A DNA stretch of 64,000 nucleotides, from NCBI RefSeq assembly GCF_008710155.1, contig NZ_VYPZ01000002.1, positions 390,009 through 454,008 on the forward strand. The letters are read 5' to 3'. A program made the translations under genes and the position numbers. This stretch comes from Sphingobium limneticum (lineage in GTDB: Bacteria > Pseudomonadota > Alphaproteobacteria > Sphingomonadales > Sphingomonadaceae). This document shows, in pieces, positions 25,335-35,023 of this stretch (position 1 is the stretch's first letter; each line of letters starts with the position of its first letter). The notes under the pieces were generated by a model that saw only the letters and a program-made list of their open reading frames with translations, was not told the DNA's origin and made no database searches.

Positions 25335-26438
25335 ATGGATATTCGCGCCGCCATCGTCGAAGCATCGGACCGGCCCATGGTCATTCGCCCCCTCACCATC
25401 GACGCGCCCCGTGCCGGCGAACTGCTGGTCCGCCTGGTCGCCACCGGCGTCTGCCATACCGATGCGACCATGTGGCAACAGGGCGTCCCCGTCCCCCAAC
25501 CGGTGGTGCTGGGCCATGAAGGTGCCGGGATCGTCGAACAGGTGGGCGAAGGCGTGACCGACATCTGTCCGGGCGATCCCGTCGTCATGAGCTATAATAG
25601 CTGTGGCACCTGTCCAACTTGCTGTTCGGACCATAGCAGCTATTGCCACGACTTCTTCCCGCGCAATTTCTTCGGCACCCGCCCGGACGGCAGCAGCGCG
25701 CTGAAGGCGCAGGATGGCAGGCCGGTCTTCGCCAACATCTTCGGCCAATCCTCCTTCGCGACCCATGCCATCTGCCATGTCCGCAATGCGGTGGTGGTGC
25801 CGCGCGACCTGGACCTGCGCATCGCCGGGCCACTGGGTTGCGGCATATTGACTGGCGCCGGCGCGGTGATGAACGCGCTGAAGGTGCAGCCGGGACAGAG
25901 CGTCGTCATACTGGGCGCCGGATCTGTCGGCTTGTCGGCGATCATGGCGGCCAAGGTCGTCGGTGCGGCGTCGATCATCGCCATAGACCTGAATCCGGAC
26001 CGCCTCGCCCTGGCGGCCGAACTGGGCGCGACGCTGACCATCAATGGGCAGAGTGAGGATCCGGTCGCGCGCGTGTTGGAAACGATCCCAACCGGCGTCG
26101 ATTTCGCCATCGACTGCACCGGTTTGCCGGCCGTCATCCAGCAAGGCATCGCCATGCTGGGCGTGCGCGGCACCTGCGGCATCGTCGGCGCAGCCGCGCC
26201 GGGCACGATGGTCCAGGCCGATGTGTCGCACATCATGAGCGGGGGCCGCACGATCCGTGGTATCGTGGAGGGAGACGCCGATCCCAAAAGCTTCATCCCG
26301 CATCTGGTGGCGCTGCATCGGGCCGGGCAATTCCCCTTCGACCGGCTGATCCGCTTCTATCCGTTCGACGCGATCAACGATGCTTTTCACGATGCCGAAA
26401 GCGGCGCCGCAATCAAGCCGGTATTGCTGTTCGACTGA
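25335..26438 (+). CDS. Zinc-dependent NAD(P) alcohol dehydrogenase (aryl-alcohol type)
   Basis: This medium-chain dehydrogenase of 367 residues has the catalytic-zinc ligands in GVCHTD (near residue 36) and LGHEGAG (near 61), four cysteines for the structural zinc in CGTCPTCCSDHSSYC (near 91-105) and the Rossmann motif ILGAGSVGLSAI near 195. The large region between the structural zinc loop and PLGCGILTGAGAV resembles the class III/aryl-alcohol dehydrogenase branch. GGAAGAGGA stands just before the ATG at 25335. It shares an exact operator-like 15-mer with idnD, so it is probably induced by the same sugar acid, although the enzyme family more often handles alcohols or aldehydes. Confidence 0.88.
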   Translation: MDIRAAIVEASDRPMVIRPLTIDAPRAGELLVRLVATGVCHTDATMWQQGVPVPQPVVLGHEGAGIVEQVGEGVTDICPGDPVVMSYNSCGTCPTCCSDHSSYCHDFFPRNFFGTRPDGSSALKAQDGRPVFANIFGQSSFATHAICHVRNAVVVPRDLDLRIAGPLGCGILTGAGAVMNALKVQPGQSVVILGAGSVGLSAIMAAKVVGAASIIAIDLNPDRLALAAELGATLTINGQSEDPVARVLETIPTGVDFAIDCTGLPAVIQQGIAMLGVRGTCGIVGAAAPGTMVQADVSHIMSGGRTIRGIVEGDADPKSFIPHLVALHRAGQFPFDRLIRFYPFDAINDAFHDAESGAAIKPVLLFD

Positions 26439-26630
26439 CATATCGGGCGCCCTGTCAGTCGAGTCATTCGGCTGGTCGCACAGGCCATGCGGCTGGACGT
26501 TTCCGATACGAAAATCGGATGACCATTAGACCATGGTCGAACTTCGCTCCGCGACGGACCGGACGGTAAGAGTTCATTAGCCGCAAAATCATCCATGGGT
26601 TCCAGTGCCTCACAGCAAGGACCGAAACCC

Positions 26631-27104
26631 ATGGCCCGTACATTGATTACCGCTTTAATTGCCGCTGCGGCCGTCGGCACGCCGGCAGTCGCTGCTCAGG
26701 GACCGTTGCAGGTCGCCTCCAAGATTTTCGTCGAACAACGTGCCCTCGACAAGGCGGGCGCCGTCAGCACTTCATTGGCCCCGGCCACGCGCGCGGTGCC
26801 GGGCGACCATGTCGTCTTCGTGCTGGCCTATCGCAACACGGGCGCCCAGCCCTTGTCCGACATCGTCCTCGACAATCCCGTCCCCGGCGCGATCACCTAT
26901 CGCGCGCCCGGCGCCGGATCGGCCGCGCCGCTCCTGTCGGTGGACGGCAAGACCTACGGCCCGCTCGCCCAGCTGCGCGTGCCGACGGCCGGCGGCAACA
27001 GCCGCGCGGCCACATCCAATGACGTCCGCCATATTCGCTGGCGCATCGCGACCGTCCCTGCCGGAGGACAGGGTCAGCTCGCCTTCAAGGCTGTCCTCAA
27101 GTGA
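26631..27104 (+). CDS. Small secreted protein of the DUF11 surface cluster
   Basis: The product is 157 residues with a signal peptide (cleavage near AVAAQ, residue 22). The mature part has a pattern of DUF11-like beta-sandwich domains: PGDHVVFVLAYRNTGAQPLSDIVLDNPVPGA. The ATG at 26631 has AAGGA nearby; the upstream ATG at 26595 lacks a binding site. It is first of four genes in the same direction, all with signal peptides and related segments. Its likely place is the cell surface or periplasm, as a subunit or a processing partner; no catalytic motif is seen. Confidence 0.75.
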   Translation: MARTLITALIAAAAVGTPAVAAQGPLQVASKIFVEQRALDKAGAVSTSLAPATRAVPGDHVVFVLAYRNTGAQPLSDIVLDNPVPGAITYRAPGAGSAAPLLSVDGKTYGPLAQLRVPTAGGNSRAATSNDVRHIRWRIATVPAGGQGQLAFKAVLK

Positions 27105-27157
27105 TCGCTCCCCCGGGCGTTCGCGCGCATGACCCTCAAGCAACAGGAACTCACATA

Positions 27158-28282
27158 ATGATGTCTCGCTCACTGCGGCTGATGCTGCTGGGCGGCGCCG
27201 CCATGGTTGCGACCGGCACGGCGCATGCCCAATCCGGATCGACGGCCACCGCCGCCGGCACGGAAGTCTCGAATACCGCCACCGTCACCTATACCGTCAA
27301 TGGCGCTTCGCAGACCACCACATCCAACACCGCCAAGTTCGTGGTCGACCGCAAGGTCGATTTCACCGTCATCACCGACCAGACCGGCGCCACGCAGGTC
27401 AATCTGAGCCAGCAGGCGGCGGTCACCAAGTTCAAGGTGACCAACCATACCAACGGCATCCAGGATTTCTGGCTCGACCCCGACCAGACGACCCTGTCCG
27501 TCGGCATCCTGACCGGCACCGACGATTTCGATATTTCGTCGATGAAGGTCTTCGTCGATAGCAATAATAACGGCGTCTATGACGCGGATGTCGATACCCA
27601 GACCTATATCGACGAACTGGCGCCCGAAGCGTCGGTCGCGGTGTTCATCGTGGGCAACATCCCCTCGACCGTGGGCATTCATGAAGCACAGGTATCGCTG
27701 CATGTCATCGCGGCGGCCGGCGGCGCATCGGGCACGAAGGGCGCGATCCTGATCCCGACCGACCTCAGCCTCGGCAATGCCGACAATGTCGTCGATATCG
27801 TGTTCGCGGACGACGACAGCGACGGCCTGCTCAATCTGGGCGACGTCGCGCGCAATGGTCAGGGTCGCGCTTATGCGTCCTATGTCATCGGCACCCAGAA
27901 TGTGGCGTTGAACGTGACCAAATCCGCGCTCGTCCTGTCGGATGGCGTGAACCTGGTCAATCCCAAGGCGTTGCCGGGCGCGACGGTGCAATATTGCCTG
28001 CTCGTGCATAACGGAACCGCTTTGACCGGTGCGAACGGCGTCGTTCTGACCGATATCGTGCCGACGAACACGACCTATGTGCCGGGTTCGATCAGCGTCG
28101 GGCTGCCGGGCGGTACCTGCGTCCTTCTTGGGACGACCGAGGATGACGATGCCGACGATGCAGCCGAAATCGACGGCTATACCGCCAACTATAATACGGG
28201 AACGAAAACCGTGACCGCCAATGTCGGCACCGTCGCGGGGCTTGCTTCAGTGGCCGTCGCCTTCAAAGTGACGATCAACTAA
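27158..28282 (+). CDS. Secreted DUF11-type surface protein
   Basis: The 374-residue product has a signal peptide (cleavage near AHAQ, residue 27). It contains Thr/Val-rich beta-strand repeats (GTEVSNTATVTYTVNG), two Asp-rich loops that look calcium-binding (VDSNNNGVYDADVDT near 130 and FADDDSDGLLNLGD near 218), and a C-terminal DUF11-like domain (PGATVQYCLLVHNG near 278). Such domains are found in surface adhesins and fimbria-like subunits. The ATG at 27158 was chosen; a second ATG follows immediately. It starts 54 bp after the preceding secreted gene and is followed 66 bp later by the 1660-residue protein. Confidence 0.8.
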   Translation: MMSRSLRLMLLGGAAMVATGTAHAQSGSTATAAGTEVSNTATVTYTVNGASQTTTSNTAKFVVDRKVDFTVITDQTGATQVNLSQQAAVTKFKVTNHTNGIQDFWLDPDQTTLSVGILTGTDDFDISSMKVFVDSNNNGVYDADVDTQTYIDELAPEASVAVFIVGNIPSTVGIHEAQVSLHVIAAAGGASGTKGAILIPTDLSLGNADNVVDIVFADDDSDGLLNLGDVARNGQGRAYASYVIGTQNVALNVTKSALVLSDGVNLVNPKALPGATVQYCLLVHNGTALTGANGVVLTDIVPTNTTYVPGSISVGLPGGTCVLLGTTEDDDADDAAEIDGYTANYNTGTKTVTANVGTVAGLASVAVAFKVTIN

Positions 28283-28348
28283 CTCCCTCCACAGCAAAGG
28301 AAAAAACCACGTCGTGCGCCTTAACCCGCGCGCGCCGAAAGGAAACCT

Positions 28349-31300
28349 ATGCCTAAAATCCGCGCCTTTGCCAGCCTGACAGCTGCCCTTATGGGCCTTG
28401 CCGCCGTGATCCCGGTCACGGCGCAGGGGCAGACGCGTGTCACCAATACAGCGACGCTGACCTGGCAGGAACCGACCGGTCCGGTCAGCGTCGATTCCAA
28501 TACCGTAACCTTTGATGTCGAAGGCCGCGCCAAGCGCCCGACCCGGTTGAGCTTTCGCCTGCTCCCGATCGGTTACGACATGTCTGGCGCCACATGCCAG
28601 ACCAGTCCCAATATCGCTTTCACCCCCGCACCCGTCGATGCCGCCGATCTTGCGCGCGCTCCGGTGGCGGAGCGTGTCAATCCGGCCAGTGCCTTCATCA
28701 TCGTTCTCGACAATCCTGGGGGCAATCGCGACCCCGGTGTCCGGGAAACGGCCTGGATCAACGCCGGCAGCCAATTTCTGTCCTATCGCATGCCCCTGCT
28801 CGAAACCGGCCCGGACACGGGCGTATTCGCAGGCGGCCTGCCCGAAACCGGGGTCGATCCCAGCATCGACCCGTGCGATCCCACCTTGCAGCGCAATGCG
28901 CATGTCTTCGTCAGCTTCGACGAGGACGAGTATAGCTACGGGTCCAACTTCTCGCTGCTGATCGACCCGACCGGCTATGTGTTCGATTCGCAAACCGGCG
29001 CGCTGGTCGATGGCGCGACCGTGACGCTGCTGGATGAAAATGACCAGCCAGCCAAGGTGTTTGGCGACGATGGTACCAGCGCCTATCCCTCCACCGTCGT
29101 CAGCGGTGGCAGCGTCACCGACGCCAGTGGCCGCCTCTACAAATTTCCGCAGGGCAATTATCGCTTTCCGCTGACCGCGCCGGGCCGCTATCATCTGCGC
29201 GTCACGCCGCCGAGCCATTATGTCGCTCCATCGACCCGCAGCCGGGCGGATCTGGAGGCTCTGCGCGGGCCGTTCAATCAGCCTTTCATCCTCAACGAAG
29301 CCTCTTTCGCCGGCATTTTCGTGCTGTCGGATCCCGAACCTTTCTTTGCCGACATCCCGCTCGACCGGATCGGCGACACCCATTTGCTGCTGACCAAGAC
29401 GGCTTCGGTGCGCGAGGCGTCTCCCGGCGATTTCATCCAATATCTGGTCCGGGTCGACAATCGTTCGGACAATGACGCCAGCGGCATCCACCTGACCGAC
29501 ATTCTGCCGCCCGGCCTGCGCTACGAGCGCGGATCGTCGCGCGGTGCGGAAGAACCTGTGGTCGCAACCGATGGCCGCACGCTGGACTTCAGCGTGCCCA
29601 CCTTGCCCGCCGGCAAGACGGCGGAGGTGCGCTATGTCGTGTCCGTCGCCCCCGGTGCGCCGCGTGGCGAAGCGCTCAACCGCGTGCTCGCCTCCGGTTC
29701 GGCCGGCTCGACCAGTAACGAGGCCGCCGCTTCCGTGCGGATCGGCGCGCTGCTCTTCACCGACGGCTTCACCATCGTCGGCCGCGTGACCGAAGGCGAC
29801 TGCAACAGCCCCGCCAGCGGCCGCAAGGGCGTGCCCGGCATCCGTATCCTGATGGAAGATGGCAGCTATGTCGTCACCGACAAGGATGGCCTCTATCATT
29901 TCGAGGGCGTGCGCAACGGCCGCCACGTCGTGCAACTCGACAGCGCCAGCCTGCCCGCCAGCCATGCGCCGTCGCTGTGCGACGCCGACACCCGCCAGGC
30001 CGGCAGCGCCATCTCCCGCTTCGTCGAAAGCGATGGCGGCCTGCTGAAGCGCGTGGATTTCCAGCTGCGCCTGACCGGCATCGCCGCCGCCAGCACGGCA
30101 GACGCCCTGCCGGTCGCGCCTGATGCTGGCGAAGCTGCCGGCAACCGCGAATGGTTGACCGGGCAGGATGCCGGCATCGCCCTGCTGTTCCCGGCCCAGG
30201 GTTACAACCCCCGCTCGCCATCCACCCGCGTCGTCGTCCAGCATCATGCCGGGCAGAAGGTCGCGCTGCGCCTGAACGGCACATTGGTCGATGCGCTGGC
30301 CTATGACACGACCGATACGGATGGCGACATCGCCATCGCCAAATGGTCGGGCATCGGCCTGGAACCCGGCGACAATGCGCTGGAAGCCACGGTGATGAAC
30401 GAAAACGGGACCGTCGCGCAGACGCTGCACGGCACGGTCCATTATTCCGGCCCGGCCGCCAATGCGGTGCTGGTTCCCGAAGCCGGCAAGCTGGCCGCCG
30501 ACGGCCTGACCAGCCCGATCCTGGCCTTCCGCCTGACCGATCGGACCGGCCGCCCGGTGCGCGACGGCACCACCGTGCCCGTCACCATCGATCAGCCCTA
30601 CAGCATCGCGGTCGATGCCACCGTCGCGGGCGCCCGCCCCGGCGACCGGATCGGCCGCAACAGCGGCACCGCGCTGGTGATCGGCGACGAAGGCATCGCC
30701 TATATGGCGCTGCAACCCACGACCCAGGCCGGCGCGCTGCGCGCCACCGTGACCCTGACCGACGACCGGCAGCAGCGCGTGATCGAACTGCGCAGCCGCC
30801 TGACCGCCGTCGCGCGCGACTGGACCGTGGTGGGCTTCGGATCGGGCACGATCGGCTATGATACGCTGCGCAAGCGGTCCGCGCGCCTGCCTGCCTCCAG
30901 CCGCAACAGCCTGATCACCGACGGCCAGCTGGCGCTCTATGCCAAGGGCCGGATCAAGGGCAGCTGGCTGATGACGATCGCCTATGACAGCGACCGCCAA
31001 TATGACCGGTCGCGCGGGCTGCTGGGCCAGATCGACCCGGACCGCTATTACACCGTCTATGGCGATGCCACCCGTCAGGGCCAGGATGCGCCCACTGCCC
31101 GCAAACTCTATCTGCGGCTGGAGCGGCAGGATTTCAGCGCCCTGTTCGGCGATTTCGAAACCGGCATGACCCAGACGCAGCTGACCCGCTACAGCCGCAC
31201 GCTGAACGGGATGAAGGCCGATTTTGCCAATGATCGCCTCAGCTTCACCGCCTTTGCCGCCAACAGCGACGACCTGCATGCCCGCGACGAAATCCAGGGC

Positions 31301-33331
31301 AATGGCCTGACCGGCCCCTATCGCCTGTCGGGTCGCGACATCGTGCCGAACAGCGACAAGCTGAGCATCGAGGTGCGCGACCGCCTGCGCCCCGAGCGCA
31401 TCCTGTCCTCGACGCCGCTGACCCGCCATATCGACTATGATATCGACGCGACCATCGGCACGATCCGCTTCCGCGAACCGGTGCTGGGCCGCGATGCCGC
31501 CAACAACCCGGTCTTCATCGTCGTCGACTATGAAACCTACGGCAAGGGCAAGAAGCTGACCGCCGGCGGCCGTGCCGCGATCAAATTCGCCAAGGGCAAG
31601 GCCGAAGTCGGCGTGTCGGCGATCAAGGACAACAGCCATGGCAACGGCCTGCTGCTGGGCGCGGACCTGAGCGCACGCCTCACCGACACGACCCAGCTGC
31701 GCGCAGAAGTCGCCGCCGGCAGCCGCGATGGCCTGTCCGACGGCCGCGCCTATCTGGCGGAGGTCGAACATCACAGCAAGGGCGCCGACATATTGGCCTA
31801 TGCCCGCCAGCAGGACGATGCATTCGGTTTGGGCCAGCAGAATCTGGTAGAGGCCGGTACGCGCCGCGTCGGTTTCGACGGCCGGGTGCAGATCGCCGAC
31901 AAATGGGCCGCCACCGCTTCTGCCTGGTATCAGGACCAGTTGATCGGCGCAGGCAGCCGCGTCGCGGGTGAAGCGCGCATCGAATATCGCCGCGAGCGTG
32001 GCACGCTGTTCGCCGGCACTCAGTTCGCGATGGATCGCGGCATCGACGGCAAGGACCGCGACAGCCGCCTGCTGACGCTGGGCGGGACGCAGGCGATGCT
32101 GGGGGGCAAGCTGACCCTGACCGCCCAGACCCAGTTCGCGCCCGGCGGCGACAAGGACAGCGTCGACTTCCCCGCCCGCCAGCAGCTGATCGCCGCCTGG
32201 CGCGTGAAGCCCGGCATCCGCCTGATCGGCGGCTATGAAATCGCGCAGGGTGCCGATTTTACCGCCCACACCGCGCAGATCGGTTTCGACGTTCAGCCGT
32301 GGAAGGGCGCCAAGGTCACGACCGCCATCAACAACCAGACGTCGGGCGAAAATGGCGGCCGCCTGTTCGCCAATTACGGCCTGATCCAGTCGCTGCCGAT
32401 CAGCGAGCGCTGGACCATCGACGCGACCTTCGACGCCAGCACCACGGTGCGCGGCAAGATCCCCGCCGGCGGCGTGGTTCAGCCATTCCAGACCAGCGGT
32501 TCCGGCAGCGTCGGTGGCGCGCTGGGCAGCCTTTACGGCAATGACGGTGACTATAAGGCTGTAACGCTGGGCGCCAATTATCGTGCGGACCTCTGGTCCT
32601 GGAACGGCCGGGTCGAATATCGCAAGTCCGACCAGAACAGCCGCTTCAACATCACCACCAACGTCGTGCGTGCGCTGGGCGAGGGCAAGACGCTGGCCGG
32701 CACCGTCCGCTATTCCACGCTGGGCCAGGCCACCGGCGCGCAAGCGAAGAGCCTGACCAGCTCGGTCGCGCTCGCCTGGCGCCCGCTCGATAGCCATTGG
32801 TCGCTGCTGGAACGTTTCGAACTACGCAAGGAAAGCGCGGATTCGGGCATCACCGGCGGCAATGTGCTGGGCGTGCCGGCGGGCAATGGCGTTGGCCAGC
32901 GCACGCTGCGCCTGATCAACAACCTGGCCGTCAACTATCGCACCGGGCCGGAAGGCGCCCGCCACGCGGTCGAGGCGACCGTCTATTATGGCGCCAAATG
33001 GGTACGCGGCAGCTATGGTGCGGACGATTATGCCGGCTATATCGACGTGACCGGTTTCGACCTGCGCATGGACCTGGGCAAGCGGTTCGACGTCGGCGTG
33101 CAGGGGTCGGTGCAACATGCCTGGAACCGGGGCGCCTTCGCCTTCAGCGGCGGACCGTCGGCCGGCGTCTCGCCCGCACCGAACGTATGGATCAGCGCAG
33201 GCTATAATATCGCCGGCTATCGCGACCGCGATTTCGAGGATGATCGCTATACCCGTCGCGGTCCCTATGTCACGATGCGCATGAAGTTCGATCGCGGCAC
33301 CGTTGCCGGCCTGCTTGGAAAGGGTCGCTGA
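28349..33331 (+). CDS. Very large secreted DUF11 / outer-membrane-barrel-like surface protein
   Basis: The product is 1660 residues with a signal peptide (cleavage near TAQGQ, residue 26). Parts in order: an N-terminal beta-rich region with an Asp/Glu loop (FDEDEYSYGSN near 190), a DUF11 domain near 345-455 (PGDFIQYLVRVDNRSDN), a carboxypeptidase-regulatory-like domain near 474-540 (VTDKDGLYHFEGVRNGRHVV), an Ig-like region near 600-820, and from about 822 to the end a long series of alternating aromatic and charged strands (for example ARKLYLRLERQDFSALFGDFETG) typical of outer-membrane barrels. It ends in Arg, not the usual Phe. AAAGGAAA precedes the ATG. Its stop overlaps the next secreted gene by one base. 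An intact antisense frame exists here but is a codon-bias shadow. Confidence 0.8.
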   Translation: MPKIRAFASLTAALMGLAAVIPVTAQGQTRVTNTATLTWQEPTGPVSVDSNTVTFDVEGRAKRPTRLSFRLLPIGYDMSGATCQTSPNIAFTPAPVDAADLARAPVAERVNPASAFIIVLDNPGGNRDPGVRETAWINAGSQFLSYRMPLLETGPDTGVFAGGLPETGVDPSIDPCDPTLQRNAHVFVSFDEDEYSYGSNFSLLIDPTGYVFDSQTGALVDGATVTLLDENDQPAKVFGDDGTSAYPSTVVSGGSVTDASGRLYKFPQGNYRFPLTAPGRYHLRVTPPSHYVAPSTRSRADLEALRGPFNQPFILNEASFAGIFVLSDPEPFFADIPLDRIGDTHLLLTKTASVREASPGDFIQYLVRVDNRSDNDASGIHLTDILPPGLRYERGSSRGAEEPVVATDGRTLDFSVPTLPAGKTAEVRYVVSVAPGAPRGEALNRVLASGSAGSTSNEAAASVRIGALLFTDGFTIVGRVTEGDCNSPASGRKGVPGIRILMEDGSYVVTDKDGLYHFEGVRNGRHVVQLDSASLPASHAPSLCDADTRQAGSAISRFVESDGGLLKRVDFQLRLTGIAAASTADALPVAPDAGEAAGNREWLTGQDAGIALLFPAQGYNPRSPSTRVVVQHHAGQKVALRLNGTLVDALAYDTTDTDGDIAIAKWSGIGLEPGDNALEATVMNENGTVAQTLHGTVHYSGPAANAVLVPEAGKLAADGLTSPILAFRLTDRTGRPVRDGTTVPVTIDQPYSIAVDATVAGARPGDRIGRNSGTALVIGDEGIAYMALQPTTQAGALRATVTLTDDRQQRVIELRSRLTAVARDWTVVGFGSGTIGYDTLRKRSARLPASSRNSLITDGQLALYAKGRIKGSWLMTIAYDSDRQYDRSRGLLGQIDPDRYYTVYGDATRQGQDAPTARKLYLRLERQDFSALFGDFETGMTQTQLTRYSRTLNGMKADFANDRLSFTAFAANSDDLHARDEIQGNGLTGPYRLSGRDIVPNSDKLSIEVRDRLRPERILSSTPLTRHIDYDIDATIGTIRFREPVLGRDAANNPVFIVVDYETYGKGKKLTAGGRAAIKFAKGKAEVGVSAIKDNSHGNGLLLGADLSARLTDTTQLRAEVAAGSRDGLSDGRAYLAEVEHHSKGADILAYARQQDDAFGLGQQNLVEAGTRRVGFDGRVQIADKWAATASAWYQDQLIGAGSRVAGEARIEYRRERGTLFAGTQFAMDRGIDGKDRDSRLLTLGGTQAMLGGKLTLTAQTQFAPGGDKDSVDFPARQQLIAAWRVKPGIRLIGGYEIAQGADFTAHTAQIGFDVQPWKGAKVTTAINNQTSGENGGRLFANYGLIQSLPISERWTIDATFDASTTVRGKIPAGGVVQPFQTSGSGSVGGALGSLYGNDGDYKAVTLGANYRADLWSWNGRVEYRKSDQNSRFNITTNVVRALGEGKTLAGTVRYSTLGQATGAQAKSLTSSVALAWRPLDSHWSLLERFELRKESADSGITGGNVLGVPAGNGVGQRTLRLINNLAVNYRTGPEGARHAVEATVYYGAKWVRGSYGADDYAGYIDVTGFDLRMDLGKRFDVGVQGSVQHAWNRGAFAFSGGPSAGVSPAPNVWISAGYNIAGYRDRDFEDDRYTRRGPYVTMRMKFDRGTVAGLLGKGR

Positions 33332-33852
33332 TGCGCAAATCAACCCTTATCCTTTCCCTGCTGGCCATGCTGCCCACCGCGGCGCTGGCCGATCCGATCA
33401 CCGCCACCAAATCGGTGGCCATGGTGTCCGATCCGATGGGGAATCTGATCCCGCGTGCCATTCCCGGCGCGGTGCTGGATTATACGGCCACGCTCGCCAA
33501 CCCCCTCGCCAATGCCGGCAAGACGGTGCGCGGCATCGCGTTCGAGGATCAGTTGCCCGCCAACGTCATCCTGCGCGTCAGCGATCTGGGCGTCGGCGGC
33601 AGCGGGCCGGTGATCTTCACCAATGGCGCGATCGTTCTGGGCGTCGGCGACAGCGGCCTGACCTACACATTCACCAACCTGGCCAGCGCGTCCGACGGGA
33701 TCGAATTTTCCAACGGCACCAGCTGGACCTACATCCCGGTGCCCGACGCGGACGGCTATGACGCCAATGTCCGCGCCATCCGCGTCAAACCCGTGACCAA
33801 TTTCAAGGCGGGCGGTTCCTTCACGGTCCGCTTTCGCGTCAAGCTGCGCTGA
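33331..33852 (+). CDS. Small secreted DUF11-like protein
   Basis: The 173-residue product has a signal peptide (cleavage near ALAD, residue 20) and one DUF11-like beta domain: PGAVLDYTATLANPLANAGKTV near 44-65 and FEDQLPANVILRV near 69. The start codon overlaps the stop of the 1660-residue protein (TGATG), showing tight translational coupling. It closely resembles the first gene of the cluster in size and plan, so the two small proteins may be alternate subunits or partners of the large barrel-like protein. No catalytic residues are seen. Confidence 0.78.
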   Translation: MRKSTLILSLLAMLPTAALADPITATKSVAMVSDPMGNLIPRAIPGAVLDYTATLANPLANAGKTVRGIAFEDQLPANVILRVSDLGVGGSGPVIFTNGAIVLGVGDSGLTYTFTNLASASDGIEFSNGTSWTYIPVPDADGYDANVRAIRVKPVTNFKAGGSFTVRFRVKLR

Positions 33853-33864
33853 ACAGGAGTAACC

Positions 33865-34524
33865 ATGCCCCACGGACTGGAACCGGCATCGCCGACGCCG
33901 ATCCTGACGATGCTGCCGGAACTGACCGACGACCTGCCGTTCAATCCCATGGAGCGGCGACAGGATTGGCGGGCGGCCACCGTCTTCACCATCGGCAAGA
34001 TCAGCTTTGCAGGGCGCAGCCTGCCCTGCATGGTTCGCGACCTGTCCGATGGCGGCATGCGCATCCAGATGCCCTTTCCTCCCGCGCCCGGCACGCGCGT
34101 GCTGATCGAGATGCGCGGGCTGGACCCCCGGCTCGCCCGCATCTGCTGGATGTCCGGGCATGAGGCCGGACTGATGTTCGACCTGCGCTGCAATCCGGCA
34201 GACATCTTCGCCGCGCGCAGCAACAAGCAAGGGCGGGTCGCGCGCCAGCCCCGCTTCGCGTTCCGCCGACAGGCTGTGCTGCTGATGGGAGACATGCCGA
34301 TCCCGACGCAGATCGAAAATATCTCCGTCGGCGGGGCGCGGCTGACCCTGCCTGTTCCGACCGAGCGCGGAAAGCCCGGCATACTCGACCTCACATTGGG
34401 TGATCGTCAGGGGGTGGCTGGCGAAATCTGCTGGGTGCGGGAGGATAGCTGCGGTTTCCGCTTCGTCCAGCCGGTCAGCAGCATCGCCCTGGCCGGGATG
34501 CTGGATGCGCCCGACCTGGTCTGA
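33865..34524 (+). CDS. Tandem PilZ domain protein (c-di-GMP receptor)
   Basis: The 219-residue cytoplasmic protein has two PilZ-like units. The first has RQDWR near 32-36 and VRDLSDGGMRI near 60; the second has RFAFR near 130-134 and IENISVGGARL near 151. Both keep the RxxxR and D/NxSxxG motifs that bind cyclic di-GMP. There is no signal peptide or enzymatic domain. AGGAG lies 6 bases before the ATG. It begins 12 bp after the DUF11 cluster on the same strand, so it may set output of that surface system in response to c-di-GMP; this is inference from position. Confidence 0.85.
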   Translation: MPHGLEPASPTPILTMLPELTDDLPFNPMERRQDWRAATVFTIGKISFAGRSLPCMVRDLSDGGMRIQMPFPPAPGTRVLIEMRGLDPRLARICWMSGHEAGLMFDLRCNPADIFAARSNKQGRVARQPRFAFRRQAVLLMGDMPIPTQIENISVGGARLTLPVPTERGKPGILDLTLGDRQGVAGEICWVREDSCGFRFVQPVSSIALAGMLDAPDLV

Positions 34525-34527
34525 CCG

Positions 34528-34827
34528 CTACGCCCCCTGCCGCAGCCAGCGCTCGAGCGCGATCAGCGCCATCCGACTGTCGCGCAACGCAGCAGCCCGA
34601 TCGTCGCCGCCCTGATCCACCGCCTGCCAACTGGCGCTGACCCAAGCAAAGCCCAAAGTCCCCGCCAGCCCGGCGATCCTGTGCGCATCGGCCGCATCGG
34701 GCCGATCGATCGCCTGCTGCAATTCGGTGCGCAAACCCGCAATGATCGGCATCAGCGCATCCCGCCCGAACAGCGCCGCCATGCGCGTCAGGCCGTCTAG
34801 CGCTGTGGAATATTCACCCTCGCACAT
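34528..34827 (-). CDS. Histidine phosphotransfer (Hpt) domain protein
   Basis: The 99-residue protein is alpha-helical by composition and carries AHRIAGLAGTLGF near 47-59, which matches the Hpt signature with the phosphorylatable histidine. Such proteins shuttle phosphate between hybrid kinases and response regulators. The gene points away from the response regulator at 35024 and the hybrid kinase at 35647, and ends 3 bases from the PilZ gene stop on the opposite strand. It fits as the missing phosphotransfer link for the hybrid kinase next door. The Ala-rich helices keep no other recognisable domain. Confidence 0.8.
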   Translation of the reverse strand: MCEGEYSTALDGLTRMAALFGRDALMPIIAGLRTELQQAIDRPDAADAHRIAGLAGTLGFAWVSASWQAVDQGGDDRAAALRDSRMALIALERWLRQGA

Positions 34828-35023
34828 GATCTCTGCAAGTCCCGCATCACTAAGGCCCGATCATGATCCGTTAAGGATAAAGATGACCGCCAATGTATTT
34901 TACGATTGATACATAGACGCATTACCCTCACACTCCAATTACTGCATCACTAAACACATTCCGTTTCGGGATGAATAACAATAAGGCTGGAGGATTGCAG
35001 AAACCATAGCCGGCGGCCGCGTA

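Noticed and set aside
28247..32797. 1516-codon open frame antisense to the 1660-residue surface protein
   Set aside because: Its composition (Ala, Arg, His, Asp without hydrophobic core or domain signatures) fits a codon-bias shadow of the real gene, and no start context or homologous pattern supports it.
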